NCBI GenBank assembly: GCA_040752025.1
Contig: JBFMFR010000009.1
Coordinates: 1-64,000, forward strand
Direction: 5' to 3'
DNA length: 64,000 bases
Source of the DNA: JBFMFR01 sp040752025
GTDB lineage: Bacteria > Chloroflexota > Anaerolineae > Anaerolineales > UBA4823
Shown here: piece by piece, positions 38,604 through 50,300 of the stretch
Layout of the letters: each line of letters begins with the position of its first letter
Position numbering within the stretch: the first letter of the stretch is position 1
Notes under the pieces: model-generated
The model's input: the letters and a program-made list of their open reading frames with translations, nothing else
Databases searched by the model: none
Told to the model about the DNA's origin: nothing
Position numbers and translations under genes: made by a program

Positions 38604-39842
38604 TCACTCATGCCGCAAAGCCTGGATCGGGTCCAGTTGGGCGGCCTTATTCGCCGGGTAAAACCCGAAGAAAACACCCACCGCGGCGGCCGAACTGAAG
38701 GCGAGCAGGATCGAGTTCGGTACGATCACCGTGCGCATATCGCCCACCTGGCCGAAGAGCCAGGCGCCGCCCACGCCAGCCGCCACGCCAAGCAGGCCGC
38801 CTACCAGACTGAGCAGCAAGGCTTCCGTCAGGAACTGCCAGCGGATGTCGTTGGGACTGGCGCCCACGGACTGGCGAATGCCAATCTCGCGCGTGCGCTC
38901 GGTGACGCTGACCAGCATGATGTTCATAATGCCGATACCGCCGACCAGCAGCGAGACCGCCGCCACCCAGGCCAGCAGGTCACGAAAGGCCGCCGTAGTC
39001 GACTCCTGAGTTTCGATGATATCCTGTTGCGTGGTGATCGAGAAATCCGCCGAGTCCAAGCTGACATCGTGACGCTTAGCCAGCAGCAGCTCGATCTGCA
39101 AGATGATATCGTCCAGGTTCACCTGGTTATCCACTTCAACGTAGATCATGCGCACCCGGTCGCCCATGACGCGCGCCATGAACGAAGGCGTGAACTTCTG
39201 GAACACAACAGTGATCGGGGTATACAGGCGCATATCGTAATCCGTGCCCGACACGGAGCCCTTCTCGGCGAAGACACCGATCACCACCAGCTTGGTATTG
39301 CCGGCCGTAATGGTCTGCCCTACGGGCGTATCGTCGCCGAAGAGTTCCTCTGCCAGGCTGGCGCCCAAAACCGCCACCTTCTGCTTGCGATCGACTTCGG
39401 TCTGGGTGAAATAACGCCCGGTAGCGACAGTCATGTCGCGCACGGATGGCAGATCGGGCGTACTGCCCAGGATCGAGACCGAATCGAGGGTGACGTTTCC
39501 GGCTTTGACCGTTTCCTCGCTCTCCTGCTCGACCACCACGGCAGTGACGCCGTTCACCTGTTCGGCGATAGCGGAGGCGTCGTCGTACACCAGTCCGCCG
39601 GAACTGCTCCCCGGCGCACCGGGTCCAGGTCCCCCTCGGGTGAAGCTCTGGCCGACGAAGATCAGGTTGGTGCCTAATCCGGTGATCTGTTCCTCGATGG
39701 CTTTCTCGGTGCCGGCGCTGATGGCGATCATAATGATCACTGCCGCCACGCCGATGATCACACCCAGCATAGTGAGCAATGCGCGGGTCTTATTTTTAGA
39801 TAGGCCTCGCCAGGCAATTTCGATAACTTTCTCAGCTCGCAT
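38604..39842 (-). CDS. MacB-type ABC transporter permease
   Basis: Protein of 412 residues with the MacB/FtsX layout. One N-terminal membrane helix (LLTMLGVIIGVAAVIIMIA) is followed by a large extracytoplasmic MacB_PCD domain (about 55-285) with GTNLIFVG and YTPITVVFQKF. Three C-terminal helices include LLVGGIGIMNIMLVSVTERTREIGIRQSVGA, the conserved permease loop. GGAGG precedes the ATG, which overlaps the ATPase stop by 11 bp; a longer upstream frame is not coding. Partners are the ATPase and the HlyD-type adaptor. Confidence 0.92.
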   Translation of the reverse strand: MRAEKVIEIAWRGLSKNKTRALLTMLGVIIGVAAVIIMIAISAGTEKAIEEQITGLGTNLIFVGQSFTRGGPGPGAPGSSSGGLVYDDASAIAEQVNGVTAVVVEQESEETVKAGNVTLDSVSILGSTPDLPSVRDMTVATGRYFTQTEVDRKQKVAVLGASLAEELFGDDTPVGQTITAGNTKLVVIGVFAEKGSVSGTDYDMRLYTPITVVFQKFTPSFMARVMGDRVRMIYVEVDNQVNLDDIILQIELLLAKRHDVSLDSADFSITTQQDIIETQESTTAAFRDLLAWVAAVSLLVGGIGIMNIMLVSVTERTREIGIRQSVGASPNDIRWQFLTEALLLSLVGGLLGVAAGVGGAWLFGQVGDMRTVIVPNSILLAFSSAAAVGVFFGFYPANKAAQLDPIQALRHE

Positions 39843-40581
39843 GGAGGACCTCCTCCAACACCAGACTGGGCTTGAAGTGCCCGTTCTTGTAATCCGTGTC
39901 GATACGCCCGTCACGGAAGTGAATGACGCGCTGGGCATACGCGGCGATGTCGTCTTCGTGGGTGACCATGACGATGGCGCTGCCCTGGGCGTGCAGGTTG
40001 AGCAGCAGAGACATAATCTCCTCGCCCGAGCGAGTGTCCAGGTTGCCGGTAGGCTCATCGGCCAGGATCAGCACCGGGTCATTGACTAAAGCACGGGCGA
40101 TAGCGACGCGCTGCATTTGCCCGCCCGACAACTCCTGCGAGGTGTGGTGGACGCGCCCGGCTAACCCGACGGCTTCCAAAGCTGCCAAAGCTTTGGCTTT
40201 GTACTGCTCAGGGTTACCAGAATGTCCATTACGGCGGTAGAGCAGCGGCAGCATCACGTTCTCCAAAGCAGTGGTATTAGGCAGCAAGTTGTAGGACTGG
40301 AAGACAAAACCCAGGCGTTGGTTGCGGATCACGGCCAACTGGTCCTTGCTCAGGTTACTGACATCCTCTTCAGCCAGGAAGTAACGACCGCTGGTTGGGC
40401 GATCCAGGCAGCCCAGGATGTTCATCAGCGTGCTTTTGCCCGAACCGGAAGGGCCCATGATGGCGACGAACTCGTTGGGCTGCACCTGCATACTGATACC
40501 GTCCAGAGCTTTCACCTGGACATCCCCTTTCCCATAGATCTTGGTAACCTCTTCGATGCGGATAATCGTGTGTTCAGACAT
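39832..40581 (-). CDS. MacB/LolD-type ABC transporter ATPase
   Basis: Protein of 249 residues. Walker A is GPSGSGKST, the Q-loop is VFQSYNLLPNTTALENV, the signature LSGGQMQRVAIARAL, and Walker B ILADEPTGNLD. This is the MacB/LolD (MJ0796) cluster, which powers mechanotransmission rather than transport through the membrane. The chosen ATG follows GGAG by 6 bp. It is second in the operon, 22 bp after the adaptor. Confidence 0.94.
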   Translation of the reverse strand: MSEHTIIRIEEVTKIYGKGDVQVKALDGISMQVQPNEFVAIMGPSGSGKSTLMNILGCLDRPTSGRYFLAEEDVSNLSKDQLAVIRNQRLGFVFQSYNLLPNTTALENVMLPLLYRRNGHSGNPEQYKAKALAALEAVGLAGRVHHTSQELSGGQMQRVAIARALVNDPVLILADEPTGNLDTRSGEEIMSLLLNLHAQGSAIVMVTHEDDIAAYAQRVIHFRDGRIDTDYKNGHFKPSLVLEEVLHAS

Positions 40582-40603
40582 AGTTAACTCCAATCCGCGG
40601 CAG

Positions 40604-41995
40604 CTAATTGCCGGCACTCACAATGCCCGTCGAGACGACTTCGTCCGCATCCAGACCGAAGGTAATCTCAGCATAGGTGACGTCCGTCAGCCCGACCTCG
40701 ACCATGCGCATGACCGGCTCGCCATCCTGGATCACGAATACGGCGTACTGCCCATCGCCCAGGTCGCGCAAAGCCTCAACCGGCACCAGCACAGCGTTCT
40801 CTGCCTGTCCGGCGATGATATCCACGGAAGCATTGAGCCCCACGGGCAAGGTCAGTTCCGAACCCAGTTCGTCTTTGTCCAGGGCCACGATTACTTTGAC
40901 TGCCTGCACGTTGGAAACTGACTCCAGCCCAGGGCTGACGGAGATCACTTCACCGTTGAAAGTCTGGTCGGGCAGAGCGTCGAAAACGATTTCGGCCGGG
41001 TAACCTACGGCCACTTTATCCAGGTCGGTCTCATCCACATAAACTTCCAGGAGCGGCTGGTCCAGGTCAGCCAAAGTGATGAACGTGCTGGTGCCGACCG
41101 ACTCTCCCACGCTGGCATCCACGGCCATGACGGTGCCCGACATAGGCGCGACCAATTCGATAATCGACTGAGTCTCTTTAGCCAAGGAAAGCCGGGCTTC
41201 GGCGTTGGCCAGTTCGGCCTGCACCACGGCCAGTTCGTCAGCAGCCGGGCCATCTTTATAAGCCTCGTACTCCTGGCGAGCTTTATCCAGGTTAGCCTGA
41301 GCTACCTGCAAAGCATATTCGTAATCCAGGCGCTTGACCGCCGCATCGTAGTTGCTCTGGGCGACATTCAAATCCTCCAACAGGGCCCGGCGAGTAGTAT
41401 TGCCGGGCGCGTAGTATTTATAGGGTTCGAAAGCTGCGCTGGCTACATCCAAGGCGGCCTTGGTCACATCCAGAGCCTGGATGGCATCCATGCCCTGCAA
41501 GTACAAAGGCATGGAGTAATTTTCCAATTGGTACTGGGCATCGCGCACTTCCTGGGCATACGTAGCGATATTGTTCATGGCATCGGTGCGCGCAATCTCG
41601 GCGTTGGCATACAGATCATCCAACGCCTGCTGAGCGCTGATCACATCCATTTCTGCTTCCGAAATGGACACGGCGATCTCCTCCGGCGTGTTTTGGGTCT
41701 GCAAGCGCGCCAGCACAGCGCCCGCCTGCACCTGGTCGCTGATGCCGACCTTCAACTCGATCAGCGTGCCGCTCTCATCGAAACCCAGACTGATCTCAGA
41801 TGCGGGCACCAGCGAGCCGGTGCCGCTGGCCAGGACCACCAGCTCGCCGCGCCGGGCTACCGCGGTCTGCATGGCGGGCTCTTCCGCGGCGGCTGCCTGG
41901 GCCGTGGTCGTCTGGCGGGTGTAGTAGTAATACCCGCCGCCGGCCAGCCCAAGGATGAGCACCAGAACAATCCAGAAAGTTTTGCTTTTTAACAT
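40604..41995 (-). CDS. HlyD/MacA-type efflux adaptor
   Basis: Protein of 463 residues. One N-terminal membrane anchor (FWIVLVLILGLAGGGYYYY), then a biotinyl-lipoyl-like half (SLGFDESGTLIELKVGISDQVQAGAVLARL), a long coiled-coil hairpin (about 100-260), the returning half with MSGTVMAVDASVGESVGTSTFITLADL, and beta-barrel domains. It belongs to the MacA/RND adaptor family. It would link the MacB-type transporter to the outer face of the envelope. AGGAG precedes the ATG. It is first in the operon behind the boxed promoter, the target of the neighbouring two-component system. Confidence 0.92.
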   Translation of the reverse strand: MLKSKTFWIVLVLILGLAGGGYYYYTRQTTTAQAAAAEEPAMQTAVARRGELVVLASGTGSLVPASEISLGFDESGTLIELKVGISDQVQAGAVLARLQTQNTPEEIAVSISEAEMDVISAQQALDDLYANAEIARTDAMNNIATYAQEVRDAQYQLENYSMPLYLQGMDAIQALDVTKAALDVASAAFEPYKYYAPGNTTRRALLEDLNVAQSNYDAAVKRLDYEYALQVAQANLDKARQEYEAYKDGPAADELAVVQAELANAEARLSLAKETQSIIELVAPMSGTVMAVDASVGESVGTSTFITLADLDQPLLEVYVDETDLDKVAVGYPAEIVFDALPDQTFNGEVISVSPGLESVSNVQAVKVIVALDKDELGSELTLPVGLNASVDIIAGQAENAVLVPVEALRDLGDGQYAVFVIQDGEPVMRMVEVGLTDVTYAEITFGLDADEVVSTGIVSAGN

Positions 41996-42043
41996 GTTTT
42001 TTCTCCTGCTGCATTAGAAATTCTTTTCGATCGATCCATGCCA

Positions 42044-42080
42044 AGCATAAACAAAAGCTGTTAAGAGAATGTGAAGAAGT
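42044..42080 (-). promoter_or_regulatory. Response-regulator-type promoter, copy C (efflux operon)
   Basis: On the minus strand, a 25-bp box starts ACTTCTTCACA and ends CTTAACAGCT. It matches copy A at 22 of 25 positions by eye. Exactly 6 bp later comes the -10 TATGCT. Two half-sites at 11-bp spacing overlap the -35 region. It lies about 50 bp upstream of the HlyD-type adaptor gene. Confidence 0.68.
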
Positions 42081-42121
42081 TATTTGGAGAGTATTGGGTT
42101 AGGCAAGGATGCGGAGGAATC

Positions 42122-42155
42122 AAAAATCCCCCGCTCAGCACAGCCAGCGGGGGAT
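42122..42155 (-). terminator. Intrinsic terminator of the STAND-CHAT operon
   Basis: On the minus strand the arms ATCCCCCGCT and AGCGGGGGAT enclose a 10-nt loop and are followed by TTTTTG. This is a standard Rho-independent terminator, 20 bp beyond the CHAT gene stop. Confidence 0.88.
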
Positions 42156-42174
42156 AAGAACAGGCCGGGGAAAT

Positions 42175-44388
42175 TTACGTTTCCTGGAGATCGAAGATAA
42201 AGCCATCCTTGGAGCGCAGATACAAGACTGGTGTGCCCCATTCGACATCGCTACACGCCGCAAAAATATTCTTGCGAGCGTGGCCCAGGGCAGCGTCAAC
42301 CGGATAACCTTCGGCCAGAGCGGTGTAGAACTCCAGGGAGAACGTGATGGCGGCCTGGTCGCTGATGGCGAACTGCATGGCGATCACCGCGGGGATGCCC
42401 TGTTGCACCAGACTTTGCGCCGTACCGGAGAAGGGATCATCACGCGCCGAGCGAGCTGCTTCGCAAGCGTTCAGCACGGCCAGCACGAAATGCTCATCGT
42501 GCAGCAGCATGCCCAGGTGCTGGCTGCCTACCTGGCGGCCGCGCCCGGTTTCATCCTCCAGCATCAAGACCCCATCCCGGCTGTGGGCATCGAAGCCGCC
42601 GTGGCCAATGTAATGGAATATGTGGTAAGAGTCCCGGCGCAAGCGCGCCAGCAGCACCGCCAGCGAAGCACGCTCCAGGCGCTCCACCTGCACCAGGCCG
42701 CTTTGCTCCAGGCCGGCCAGGGCGTTCTTGAGATTCTGCCACTCGCGCGCTACATCCAGAGGCGGGTAATCGCTGGGGCTGGAGATCATCGCCAGGATCT
42801 TGAGCGGCGGCTTGACTCTCATCGGGCGCAGACGCTCGGACAGTTCCAGGTAGCGCACAATTGGGCTTTCCAACGACAGGTTCAGGAAGCGGTTGGCCGA
42901 AGGGCTGTACAGGTATTCCCAGGGCAGGTCGGCCAGCTCGGGCACGTCCGCCATCCACAAACGAATGCGCAGGCCGCTGGCTTGCTGGCTGGCCTCATCC
43001 AGGCTGCGGTTCAGGCAGTTGTAGATTTCGTCTCTGAAAGTCGACTCGAACAGGCGCTGCCCGAAAGCGCGGGCGGCTTCCATGCCCGGCGAGCCGACCC
43101 GGCGCACATCCGTGCGCGGCAGACCCAGGCGCAGGTAGAAATTATCCAGCTCCAGATCAGAAAACGGCAGGCTAAAATCGGCGGCAGCCTGCCCGGAGGG
43201 CGAATTCAGCACGCGCGCCCGGTACTTGCCGCCTGACTTTTCGAAGAGCAGGTCAAAATCCATGTAACGCACATCCGCCTGCTGGAAATGCGGCCTGGGC
43301 GCGGCTGGCGCGGGTTGGGTCACCGGAGGCGAGGTTAGCTGTACGGAGGGTGCCTGAGGGACTGGGACAGCCCCAGGCGCGGGACCCAGGCTTGAGATGA
43401 ACTTGCCCCAAGCCGGTGAAGCAAGGGCCGGTGCAGCCGGGCTGCCCGAGATCAGTGCCTGGCGCGACAGATCACGGAACAGGTTAGCTGGCAAGGATGG
43501 TACCTGCCCCTGGCCCAGGGAGCGCAAGGCAGCCTGCTGTTCTGCGTTGAGCTGCTCCCAGGCGTAAGTGAAATGCGGCCGGGATTCATCGAAGAAGCAC
43601 GCCTCCACCCGCTCCAGGTCGGGTAATCCATCGGCTATCTGGAGAGCTTCGAATAGATGATAACAGGCAATTTGCAGGAAGAAGGGGTGGCAGCCGCCCA
43701 GGTCCAGCGCAATTTTTTGCAGCTCAGCAGACAGGCTGAAACCGGCGCGCTCGAAAGGCTGGCTGGCCAGGTCAAGTGCTTCGTCAGGCTGCATCAGGCC
43801 CAGGGCCAGCTCGACAAAGATGTTCCAGAACTGCGAGGATTGTAAATCGCCCTGGTGGCACAGGTCGAACAGGCTGGCGCGCGAGGAAGTCAGCAGCGCC
43901 AGGTTGTAATTACTGCACAAGGCCCGCAGGTAGGCGAAGAAGTGCGCGTCGAAGTGCGGGTTCTGGCTGAGCATCTCGAACTCGTCACAGCACAGCACCA
44001 GGCGCATCTCTTGATCTGTGGTGCGGCTGAGGAAGCGGCGGAAGCCGGCCTGCGTGCCATCCTGCTGCACGTCGGCCTGCAAACGCCCTGCGCCGGCGCG
44101 CTTCAGGCGCTCGACCGCCACCTGGAAGAAGTCCTCCGGCCCCAGGCCAGCCAGCTCCTGCAAGTCAACAAAGGCAAATACGTAGCGCTCCGCCTCCGGC
44201 AGGTGAGCAGTGTACGTGCCTGGCTGAACCAGGTGCTGCAACAACGAGGATTTGCCCACGCGGCGCGGCCCAACCAGCGAGCAGCTTTGTGAGTTGCGCA
44301 AACGAGTATACAGCTCGTGCAGCTCTGCAACCCGCCCGAAAAAGGCCTGCGGGTCTCGGATCATGGCTCGTGACGTGTATGGATTCAT
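42175..44388 (-). CDS. STAND NTPase with C-terminal CHAT (caspase-like) protease domain
   Basis: Protein of 737 residues. An AAA/STAND-type ATPase opens it: FFGRVAELHELYTRL, Walker A GPRRVGKSS (Lys46), and Walker B-like LVLCCDEFEML near 130-140. A Pro-rich linker at about 330-370 leads to the CHAT domain. The caspase-type dyad is visible: His596 in FHYIGHGGFD and Cys642 in LNACEAARS. Such domains cleave proteins once the NTPase oligomerises. The ATG overlaps the stop of the large membrane protein (ATGA), so the two are made together. The natural role is an effector protease switched on by the membrane partner. Confidence 0.9.
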   Translation of the reverse strand: MNPYTSRAMIRDPQAFFGRVAELHELYTRLRNSQSCSLVGPRRVGKSSLLQHLVQPGTYTAHLPEAERYVFAFVDLQELAGLGPEDFFQVAVERLKRAGAGRLQADVQQDGTQAGFRRFLSRTTDQEMRLVLCCDEFEMLSQNPHFDAHFFAYLRALCSNYNLALLTSSRASLFDLCHQGDLQSSQFWNIFVELALGLMQPDEALDLASQPFERAGFSLSAELQKIALDLGGCHPFFLQIACYHLFEALQIADGLPDLERVEACFFDESRPHFTYAWEQLNAEQQAALRSLGQGQVPSLPANLFRDLSRQALISGSPAAPALASPAWGKFISSLGPAPGAVPVPQAPSVQLTSPPVTQPAPAAPRPHFQQADVRYMDFDLLFEKSGGKYRARVLNSPSGQAAADFSLPFSDLELDNFYLRLGLPRTDVRRVGSPGMEAARAFGQRLFESTFRDEIYNCLNRSLDEASQQASGLRIRLWMADVPELADLPWEYLYSPSANRFLNLSLESPIVRYLELSERLRPMRVKPPLKILAMISSPSDYPPLDVAREWQNLKNALAGLEQSGLVQVERLERASLAVLLARLRRDSYHIFHYIGHGGFDAHSRDGVLMLEDETGRGRQVGSQHLGMLLHDEHFVLAVLNACEAARSARDDPFSGTAQSLVQQGIPAVIAMQFAISDQAAITFSLEFYTALAEGYPVDAALGHARKNIFAACSDVEWGTPVLYLRSKDGFIFDLQET

Positions 44389-47300
44389 GCCCCACGCCCC
44401 ACCAGAATCGAAATGGTCTTGTTCATGGCCACCCAATGGCGCAGCAGCTCGATCTGGAAGCGGTAGCGCAGCGCCCCCTCGCTGGCAATTTCCAGAACCT
44501 CGCGTTGCACCAACCGGTCCAGGTCGGCCAGCAGAACATCGCGCTGCGTTTGCACATCGCCGCCGCTTACCAGGCTGGCCAGGATCTCCTCCGGGCGAGC
44601 CCACGACTGGCCAGCTTGCATAGCGTGCGCCAGCCCGGCCAGCGCCAGACGCTCGCCATGCCTGGCCTGCTGCCAGATGTAAGCGAAGTAGGGCTCGCCG
44701 GTCATCAGGATCTCCTCCAACACCTCGTTGACATCGTTCAAAGTGGCGTAATTGCGCCGTTGAGCATTGGTGTGGTTGACCAACGCCCAGCACAACAACT
44801 GCAGGAAATAAGGATGGGAGCGAGTGAGGGCAATGATCTTCTCGACTGCCAGGTCATCGACTTGCAGCAGTCCCTCCACCGGGGCGCGGATCAGGCGCTC
44901 GGCCTCCGCCTGGCTGAGGAAGCTGATCTTGCGATACAGGGTGATGTTGAAGAAAATCGACCAGTAGTCGCGGCTCATCTCCTCCAGGCGGTGCGTGCCA
45001 GTGAAGATGAACACCAGACTCTCGCGGTGCTGGATCAGGCTGCGCACGTAACCAAGCACATCCTCGGACAGGCGGCCTTTTTCGATCAATTCCTCGATCA
45101 GCTCGAACTCATCAAACATGACCAACACCTGGCGGCCGGCCAGGGCCGGCTCTAAATCGTCGAGAAAGCGCTTGAAAGCCCGCGCCGGTGAGACGTTGAA
45201 CGCCTCCAGGCCAGGAGCAGTCAATTCTAACCCGGCTTTTCCCGCCGCCCGCTGCAGCTTATCGGCCAGCTCGGCAAAGAAATCAGCCTCACTCAGCACC
45301 AACGGAGCCAGTTCTTGCATATCGACCAGGGCCGGGATGAATTTATCCCCCAGGCGTCCGCCGAGCAGTTGGTACAGGATCGAAGTCTTGCCGGTGCGGC
45401 GCTGGCCGTGCAGCACCAGCGAGCGCTGCTGGCTGCGCCCGTGCAGGCTGTCCTGGATGAACTGGAAAACGTCCTGCCGCCCGGTGAACAGGCGGGCATC
45501 CTTGACCGGCGGGCCGGGCACGTAGGGGTTGTCGATCGGGCGGAACTCCTCCGCCTGGCGGTAGAGCGTGACCATGTCGGCGAAATCGGTCTGCCGCCCG
45601 GCTCCGGCGCGGTCGTTCCAGGTAACCCGGCAGGCGATGCGCAAACTGCTGGCTTCGCCCGGCTGCACGTCGAAGTCCAAGGCTGCCATGTCACCGACTG
45701 ACAGGCGCGGCAGGGTCTTCTGAGTATCCGCTCCTGAAATAAAGCCTTCGCCTTCCAGCAGAGTCACGCAGATATTCTCGGCCACAGCCCGCCCGGCGTT
45801 CTTCAACTGCAAAGCCACGGTCAGGCGCGGGGCTCGGCGCAACTGGCGCGTGCGCAGTTCCAGGCGCAGGTCGGCTTGCCCGCTGAAAGCGTTCAGTTCA
45901 CCGTTGACCAGCTCGCGCCAGCGGTCGGCCACGGGAACCAGCAAGGAGCGCTCGGGCAGCTGGGCCGCCGCTGCCTGGCGGGCAGCGCGTTCCACAGCTC
46001 CCAGGGTATCGGCCAGGTAACTGACCTTATCGCCGGAATGCTCCACCTGCATATATTTGCCCAGGAAGGTAGACGCCTGGCCCAGAGCATCCAGCGCTTC
46101 GAGCGCGGCCCCATCCACCAGCTCCGGCAGCAGCAGCGGCTGGCAGGTCTCGCTGACCAGCATGGGCCGGGCCAGGTCGGTGCGGCGCGCCAGGCGCACG
46201 CTCCAGGCAACGATCTGATGGATCGAGGCAGCGCGCCCGGCCTGCACCAGAAACTCGTACAGGCAGCCCAATTCCGGCGCGCCGATTGTGCCTTCAGCCG
46301 ATTGCAACTGCCCGGAGAAATCCTCCCAGGCATCCAGGTCCGGTTCTGGAACGTTAAGGCTCACTTTTTCCAACCCGGCAGCCAGGGGCTTCCAAGTGGG
46401 CGGCTGCCCAGGCGAGGGAAGCGCCAGCTCCGCCAACACCTGGCCGGCGTCTGGCTGGCCGCGCAGCGCCAGGTACAATTCGCCCAGCGCCGCCTCCGGC
46501 CGGGATTGCAACCTGCGCCGCAGGCGGCGGGCGCGCACCTGTGGCGACCGCTGGTAGCCGCGATAGGTGTACAGGAAGACTCCGCTGAAAAACAGGGCCG
46601 TGATCGCCAGCGCCCAGGCTGGCGAGCCACCTGAAACCTGGCTCTCGAAAGTGGAGACCCACAGGTTCCCCTGGGAATCAACTTGCAAATCCTGCACGGC
46701 ATTGGCCGGCAGCGCCACTTCCGGGCTGGTGGTGGTATAGAGCGCCTGGTCGCCGGTGTCCAGGTTATAACGCACCAGGCCCTGCAAACCGCCGGCCCAC
46801 ACCACGCCAGCCGGCTGCTCAGCAAACACAGAAACTGGAGTGGTCACCAGGCGCGACCAGCGCTGACCATCATAACGCAGCGCACCCGCTACAGTGCCGG
46901 CCCAGATGCCGCCGCGGCTGTCTTCGAAGAGTGCCATTACCCCACCTAACTCCGGTGAGCCGCTGAGCACCTCAAAAGATGTCCATTTCTGGCCATCCCA
47001 ATGCGCCACGCGCCCGCCCGCCCCGGCCCACATACCGCCCTGTGAATCCTCCAAAAAGGCCGTCACCGGGGCAGTCTCAGCCACATCTGGCAGGTGGGGA
47101 CGCTCCCAATCGACGCCATCCCAGGTGCTCAGGCCCCGGGCCGTGCCGAACCACAGCGTCCCACCCGGTCCGGCAGTAATCGCCAGCACCTGGTCGGAGG
47201 CCAGGCCGCTGTCCTGGGTGGTGTAGTGCTGCCAGGTAGTATTCTCCACCTCGAAACGATGATTGAGGCGATAAACGCCATCGCCTTCCGTGGTCACCCA

Positions 47301-50300
47301 GATATCATCATCCCAGCCGAGCGCCAGTGCAGTAACCGGCGCGCCGAGCTCCAGGCGCTCATAGCGATCCTGGTACAGGCAACCGCCTAACAAAAGCGAT
47401 TGCCCGTCCGGGCTGAAATCTACGGCTCCAACCTGGCTCAAGCCGCTTTGCAAGGCCTCCGGGCCTGCACCGCTGCCCACCTGCCATAATTGAACCTGGC
47501 TACTGCCATCGACAATCGCCAGAGTCCGGCTATCCGGGTTGAAACTGGCAGCGACTGAGGGTGAAGTTGGCGTCTTTATAGACTGAGTAGAAGCAAAGGT
47601 AAACTGGCTCGTCCAATCGCGGCTGTACAGAACCTGGATCTGCTTGGGGTTTGTCAAAAGCAGCCAGCTTCCGTCCGGGCTGAAAGTCAGAGTGGTCTCC
47701 GGCGCTACCTGGAGCGGCAACTGCTGAGGAGGGCTGCCCCAATCCTGCCATTCTAGCAGGCTGCCATTGTCGCCTACGGCCAGGATCGATTCGCCATCCG
47801 GGCTAAATACGGCATAAGAGATCCCCAAACCACCAGTAGGGTCTTGCAAAGTGTACTGGAGCCGGCCATCCAGGCTCCAAAGATAAGGTTTTCCCTGGCT
47901 AAGCGCCAGGATATACCGGCCATCTGGAGAAAAAGCCGTAGTATCCTGATCTCTAGTCGCTTCCGTTCTGATGATCTTCATTTCTGCCAGAGTATCGCCA
48001 GCCAAGTCCCACAGGCGCAGGCTGCCATCCTGGCTGTCGGTCAGCAGGCGTTGGCCATCCGGAGAAAAGCCTGCCCAATTCAACGAATCCTGGTGACCAT
48101 TCAACTCAAACAAAGTGTTACCTTGGGTATCCCAGACAATCGCGCCAGGTATCTGGTTGGCAGTCACGATCTGATCTCCAGCCGGGCTGAAAGCAGCCAT
48201 GTTTACCAGCCCATATGGGCCTTGCAGTGCTCTAATCAGACGGCCTGATTGATCCAACAAGTACACGATACCATCAGTTTCCGTTATAAACCTGTCTCCG
48301 TCAGGAGAAAACTGAGGATAAGCATTTTGATGAACGCCAGGAACTCCCCAGACCCGGCTCTGACCACTCACAATAGAGACCAGTTCCACCGCTGCGAGGC
48401 TGCATACCAGCGGATTCTGATCCTGAACAGGGCGTGGGATCTCTAGCCATTTCCCAGGCGGGCGTAAAGCAGCCGATTGATAAGAACCAACATCCGGATC
48501 GAAACGCCCAAATTTGGCTTCTATGGCCACCCAGACACGTCCTTGACGATCTTCAAGAAAGAGCATACGCTGACCAGCTTCTGGGATTCCGGTGCGCCTG
48601 CTCGCCTGAATCTCCTCACTAGATCTGGAGACTAATTGGTAAACTAAACCGCCCTTCTGCGGATCTACTGCCACCTGGCCCAAACCACCGCCAAACCACA
48701 TACGCCCTTTCTGATCAAAGAGGAAACGGTACAACAACTGGTTGCCAAGTAAACTATTTTCTGGATTGACATGGTTCCAACTGGCCCCATCAAAGCGCAA
48801 GACGCCAGCACTAACACTGACACTTTGCTGGCTAGCAGCGCCAACCAAACTAAAAAGAACCACAACCCCTAACCAGAAAGCCATACGAACAGCCTGTTGC
48901 CTGTCTGGTGAAGTATGCTCCTTCAAAGCCTGGAATATGACCGCTGACGCTGGTGCGAATAAGAAAAAACTAAGCAAGCTGAGCCCACTATCTACATGAA
49001 AGAATAGAAACGAACGGAAGTAACCGAAAGATAATCCAACCAATCCCAGACAACCCAACAAAGCAGCCACGCCTAAAATAGGCCAACTTAAGCGAGTCAC
49101 CTTGAGCCTGTGTAACGCCGCCGAAACCAGCAAGAATGAGATTAGGATAAATAAGATGAAGTTTTCCCAAGATACCCAAAGCAAGCCGGCTAACAGGATA
49201 ATTCCAGCGGCTTTCAACAACCAGCCAGGGCTAATGCGCTGGAGACGTGCCCGCCAAGTTGTTGCCAAAAGTTGAATTCTCGGCCAGATCCAGACCACCC
49301 ACTTCCAAGGCCAGCGATGCAGAGGATATACCAACCCTAATCCAAATAATAAGAAAACAATTAGCAGCACCACAAAAAAAGCCGGCGGGAAACGAAATAT
49401 AGGCGCCAAAACCTCGTGCAGCCATTCCGGCTTAGGCGTTGGAGCCCAGTAATCTGCAATATCTACAAGTAAAACGATCGAATTCAAAACCAAGCTCACC
49501 GCAATGGTTATCGGGACGGAGAAGGAAATGCCTGCCAGCAATCCACTAACTGCTCCAATAGCGTTTATCTCTGTAGAGGCTTCCTCCAAATTCTGCCAAT
49601 TCTCAACCGGCGTGTTAGACCACAAACTTCTACCGGTAATCAGCATCTCTATTCCAAGAACTACAATAGCCGCCAGCAGTATAAAAGGCCACGGCTTGAA
49701 TAATATAGGACGATCCACTATCCATACTATCATTGGCAAGAGGATAGCTAACAATCCATTTCCGAAAGCAACCACCGATACTAATTCGCGCCCTCGAGCG
49801 CCTGGGGGCCAGCGTTTCAAGCCGATCAAACCCAGCGCCTGGATGAGGATCGCCAGGATCAAGGGTTGGCCGGCCGGTAATAACTCGATCCACCATTCTA
49901 TAGGCCAAGCCGGGCGAATGCCGCGCGCATCAAAGAGATTTTGGACAGCAGGCCCAAATAGCGCAAAAATAACCATCCAGATCAATGCATCTATCAAGAA
50001 GAGCACGAGCGCGACCGACAATACCCAAAGCAAATTTCGTCTGCACGCCCCAGTTGCAGACACATTACCTGATCCCTTATCCAATCTAACCAGGCCAACA
50101 GGCCACAACAAGGCTCCCAGCCCGGCGACTAAAGCGCCAGATCCAATTAGCAGCCAGAAAGCCCCATAAATCGCCGGGAAGTTCGATAAGACCGCAATTC
50201 CCAATTTCAAGGGGAATAAATCAGGCTCATAACCAAGCCGGGAGACCACCACACCGTAATTCGGTGACTGAGCGGCAATGCCAGCCGCGGGACCCACAAG

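Noticed and set aside
38490..39677. 395-residue open frame on the plus strand
   Set aside because: It lies opposite the MacB-type permease, which has clear motifs. Its His/Gln/Arg-rich product looks like a codon-bias shadow.
42109..43236. 375-residue open frame on the plus strand
   Set aside because: Antisense to the CHAT domain, whose His and Cys residues are visible on the minus strand.
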